In this document: in pieces, positions 13,475-14,499 of the stretch
How the letters are laid out: each line of letters begins with the position of its first letter
Numbering within the stretch: position 1 is the stretch's first letter
Assembly: GCA_018700535.1 (NCBI GenBank)
Contig: JABITQ010000010.1
Coordinates: forward strand, 1 to 14,499
Reading direction: 5' to 3'
DNA from: Candidatus Uhrbacteria bacterium
Lineage (GTDB): Bacteria > Patescibacteriota > Patescibacteriia > UBA9934 > GWF2-40-263
Length of the DNA stretch: 14,499 nucleotides
The notes under the pieces: model-generated
Databases searched by the model: none
Told to the model about the DNA's origin: nothing
What the model saw: only the letters and a program-made list of their open reading frames with translations
Made by a program: the position numbers and the translations under genes

Positions 13475-14230
13475 ATGCCACGTATCCCTAAACTACCAAG
13501 TAAGGTGTTGGACTTGATCGGATTAAAAGAGAAGGACATGAAGGTTTATACCTCGATCCTTCAGCTTGGTACCGCTCCCTTGCGGAAGATTGCTGATGAG
13601 GCTAGTCTGAACCGCGGAACGACTTATGAGGCGTTAAAGAGGTTGATGGAGCATGGGTTGGTGAGCTATGTGGACGCAAAATCTCATCGGTATTTTACTG
13701 CGGAGGATCCACAAAAAATCACAGGTCTTGCGACACGTCGAGAGGTGGCGTTGCAAGATGCTCGTTCAACATTGAAAGAAGTTGTGCCCGAGCTACAAGC
13801 TTTGCTCGGTCGGAGCAAGCATCGTCCAAGCGTTCGGTATTACGAGGGTGAGGGTGGTGTGCGCGAGATCCTTGAGGATGTATTGAAGACGACGGAAGCG
13901 ACTAGAGATAAACGCTTTCGAATTTATTCATCTGAAGGAATCCGTGACTTGATCGCAAAAGCTTGGCCTGGGTTTATTAAGAAGCGCATTCGTAAGCGTG
14001 TGACTGTGCGGACGATCTCGATTGGAAAAGGAGGTCAGACGCATGGGCTTGATGAACGCAAGTGGCTAAGCCAAGACGATAAGGCACCGACGTACATTTT
14101 TATCTATCCAGGTAAGACTGCGTATGTCAGCATTGATGAGCGTCGTGAACTGTTTGGAGTGATTATTGATGACGAGGCAGTGGCGGCGACGCAGGAGATG
14201 ATCTTTGATGCGATGTGGAAGTTTATTTAA
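13475..14230 (+). CDS. TrmB-family transcriptional regulator
   Basis: The 251-residue protein has an N-terminal winged helix-turn-helix of the TrmB/MarR type: LGLKEKDMKVYTSIL-like entry helix, then PLRKIADEASLNRGTTYEALKRL (helix-turn-helix, about residues 33-55) and a wing ending at HRYFTAEDP. A linker helix (about 83-105, possibly a coiled coil for dimers) leads to a C-terminal part (about 110-251) starting VRYYEGEGGVREIL. This resembles the effector or PLD-like domain of TrmB proteins. TrmB proteins in archaea sense sugars; the ligand here is unknown. The ATG at 13475 is favoured over the TTG at 13466 because TAAAAT ends 9 nt before it. A palindrome and a DnaA-box match lie directly upstream and may serve in its own control. 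It is probably transcribed alone. Confidence 0.85.
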   Translation: MPRIPKLPSKVLDLIGLKEKDMKVYTSILQLGTAPLRKIADEASLNRGTTYEALKRLMEHGLVSYVDAKSHRYFTAEDPQKITGLATRREVALQDARSTLKEVVPELQALLGRSKHRPSVRYYEGEGGVREILEDVLKTTEATRDKRFRIYSSEGIRDLIAKAWPGFIKKRIRKRVTVRTISIGKGGQTHGLDERKWLSQDDKAPTYIFIYPGKTAYVSIDERRELFGVIIDDEAVAATQEMIFDAMWKFI

Positions 14231-14233
14231 ACC

Positions 14234-14287
14234 AATTGGGTCAGGTTTGCATGTTGGCAACCCAGCATTCAGCCCTGACCCAATTTT
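14234..14287 (+). terminator. 12-bp inverted repeat after the regulator gene
   Basis: AATTGGGTCAGG (14234-14245) and CCTGACCCAATT (14274-14285) are perfect inverted arms around a 28-nt loop that holds a small TTGC/GCAA stem. Only four T end the right arm, then the Shine-Dalgarno GGAGG of the next gene begins at 14288. It is probably the terminator of the regulator gene, though weak. It may be an attenuator or translation switch for the gene at 14297. Confidence 0.55.
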
Positions 14288-14296
14288 GGAGGAAAC

Positions 14297-14499
14297 ATGA
14301 ATTCCAGGCGTATTGAAGCTGTAACGGTTATGTTCTGCGGGCCGCACGACAATGACGGGATGGTCTCGTTTCGTCGTGTCGACCATGCGATCACCGTGGC
14401 AAACAGAGAAAGTTCACCTCTGCTTCTTGCGGGGGATGCACGTCGTGGTTACGACCTTGTGCTGTTCAGAATTCGTGCAATTGAGGGTGGTGTCCGGGA
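14297..14499 (+). CDS. Possible DUF218 (YdcF/SanA-like) protein, 5' part
   Basis: The frame is open from the ATG to the window end (67 codons seen), so the gene is cut. GGAGG at 14288-14292 is 4 nt before the ATG, the clearest Shine-Dalgarno site in the window. The peptide fits the start of a DUF218 domain: a short beta strand (AVTVMFCGP, about residues 8-16), a helix with RRVDHAITVA (about 26-35), a second strand (SPLLLAGDA, about 40-48) and then an acidic or polar turn. DUF218 proteins are linked to envelope and peptidoglycan metabolism. The match is from pattern memory on a fragment, so a different alpha/beta protein is possible. Like the gene at 987 it has strong initiation signals, unlike the core genes. 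Confidence 0.5.
   Translation, partial: MNSRRIEAVTVMFCGPHDNDGMVSFRRVDHAITVANRESSPLLLAGDARRGYDLVLFRIRAIEGGVR

Overview
The window looks like a piece of a small-genome Patescibacteria (CPR) chromosome, most like the Parcubacteria-type lineages. This is an inference from gene content; no database search was run. The signs are a compact, all-plus-strand set of housekeeping genes with 2-4 nt gaps or stop/start overlaps, a type IV pilus block with a stand-alone receiver protein, a TrmB-type regulator, and mostly weak or absent Shine-Dalgarno sites. Stops include TGA at recJ and at the gene at 987, so the code is the ordinary table 11.

Region 1 (1-1640) is accessory-like. A possible structured RNA on the minus strand (about 238 to 29) has its own promoter and intrinsic terminator. 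Two orphan genes follow (309-752 and 987-1559), each ending in an intrinsic terminator whose hairpin core is the same 29 nt. The gene at 987 has a near-consensus sigma70 promoter (TTGACA-17-TATATT).

Region 2 (1640-5780) carries lepA (EF4), a 32-residue membrane peptide gene, a large intrinsic terminator, then recJ and rnhA overlapping by 4 nt. These serve translation and DNA maintenance.

Region 3 (5780-8690) is a pilus operon: pilM, a stand-alone receiver, a pilin-like prepilin and the prepilin peptidase pilD. It starts at an extended -10 only 9 nt before the pilM ATG and ends at a perfect 9-bp terminator hairpin. PilM belongs to the inner-membrane assembly platform, and PilD would process the pilin encoded next to it. 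PilB, PilC, PilN and PilO are not in the window.

Region 4 (8690-13440) holds ligA, gatC and gatA, then a pair of palindromes like a REP doublet, then lgt. GatB, the third subunit of the amidotransferase, is not here.

Region 5 (13375-14499) has a palindrome, promoter elements and a perfect DnaA-box match in front of a TrmB-family regulator. A 12-bp inverted repeat follows, then the start of a possible DUF218 (YdcF/SanA-like) gene cut by the window end.

A pattern across the window is a -10-like hexamer 9-10 nt before the start codon (309, pilM, ligA, the TrmB-like gene; lepA with a 12-nt gap). This suggests leaderless or nearly leaderless mRNAs. No tRNA, rRNA, CRISPR array, transposase or integrase was seen.
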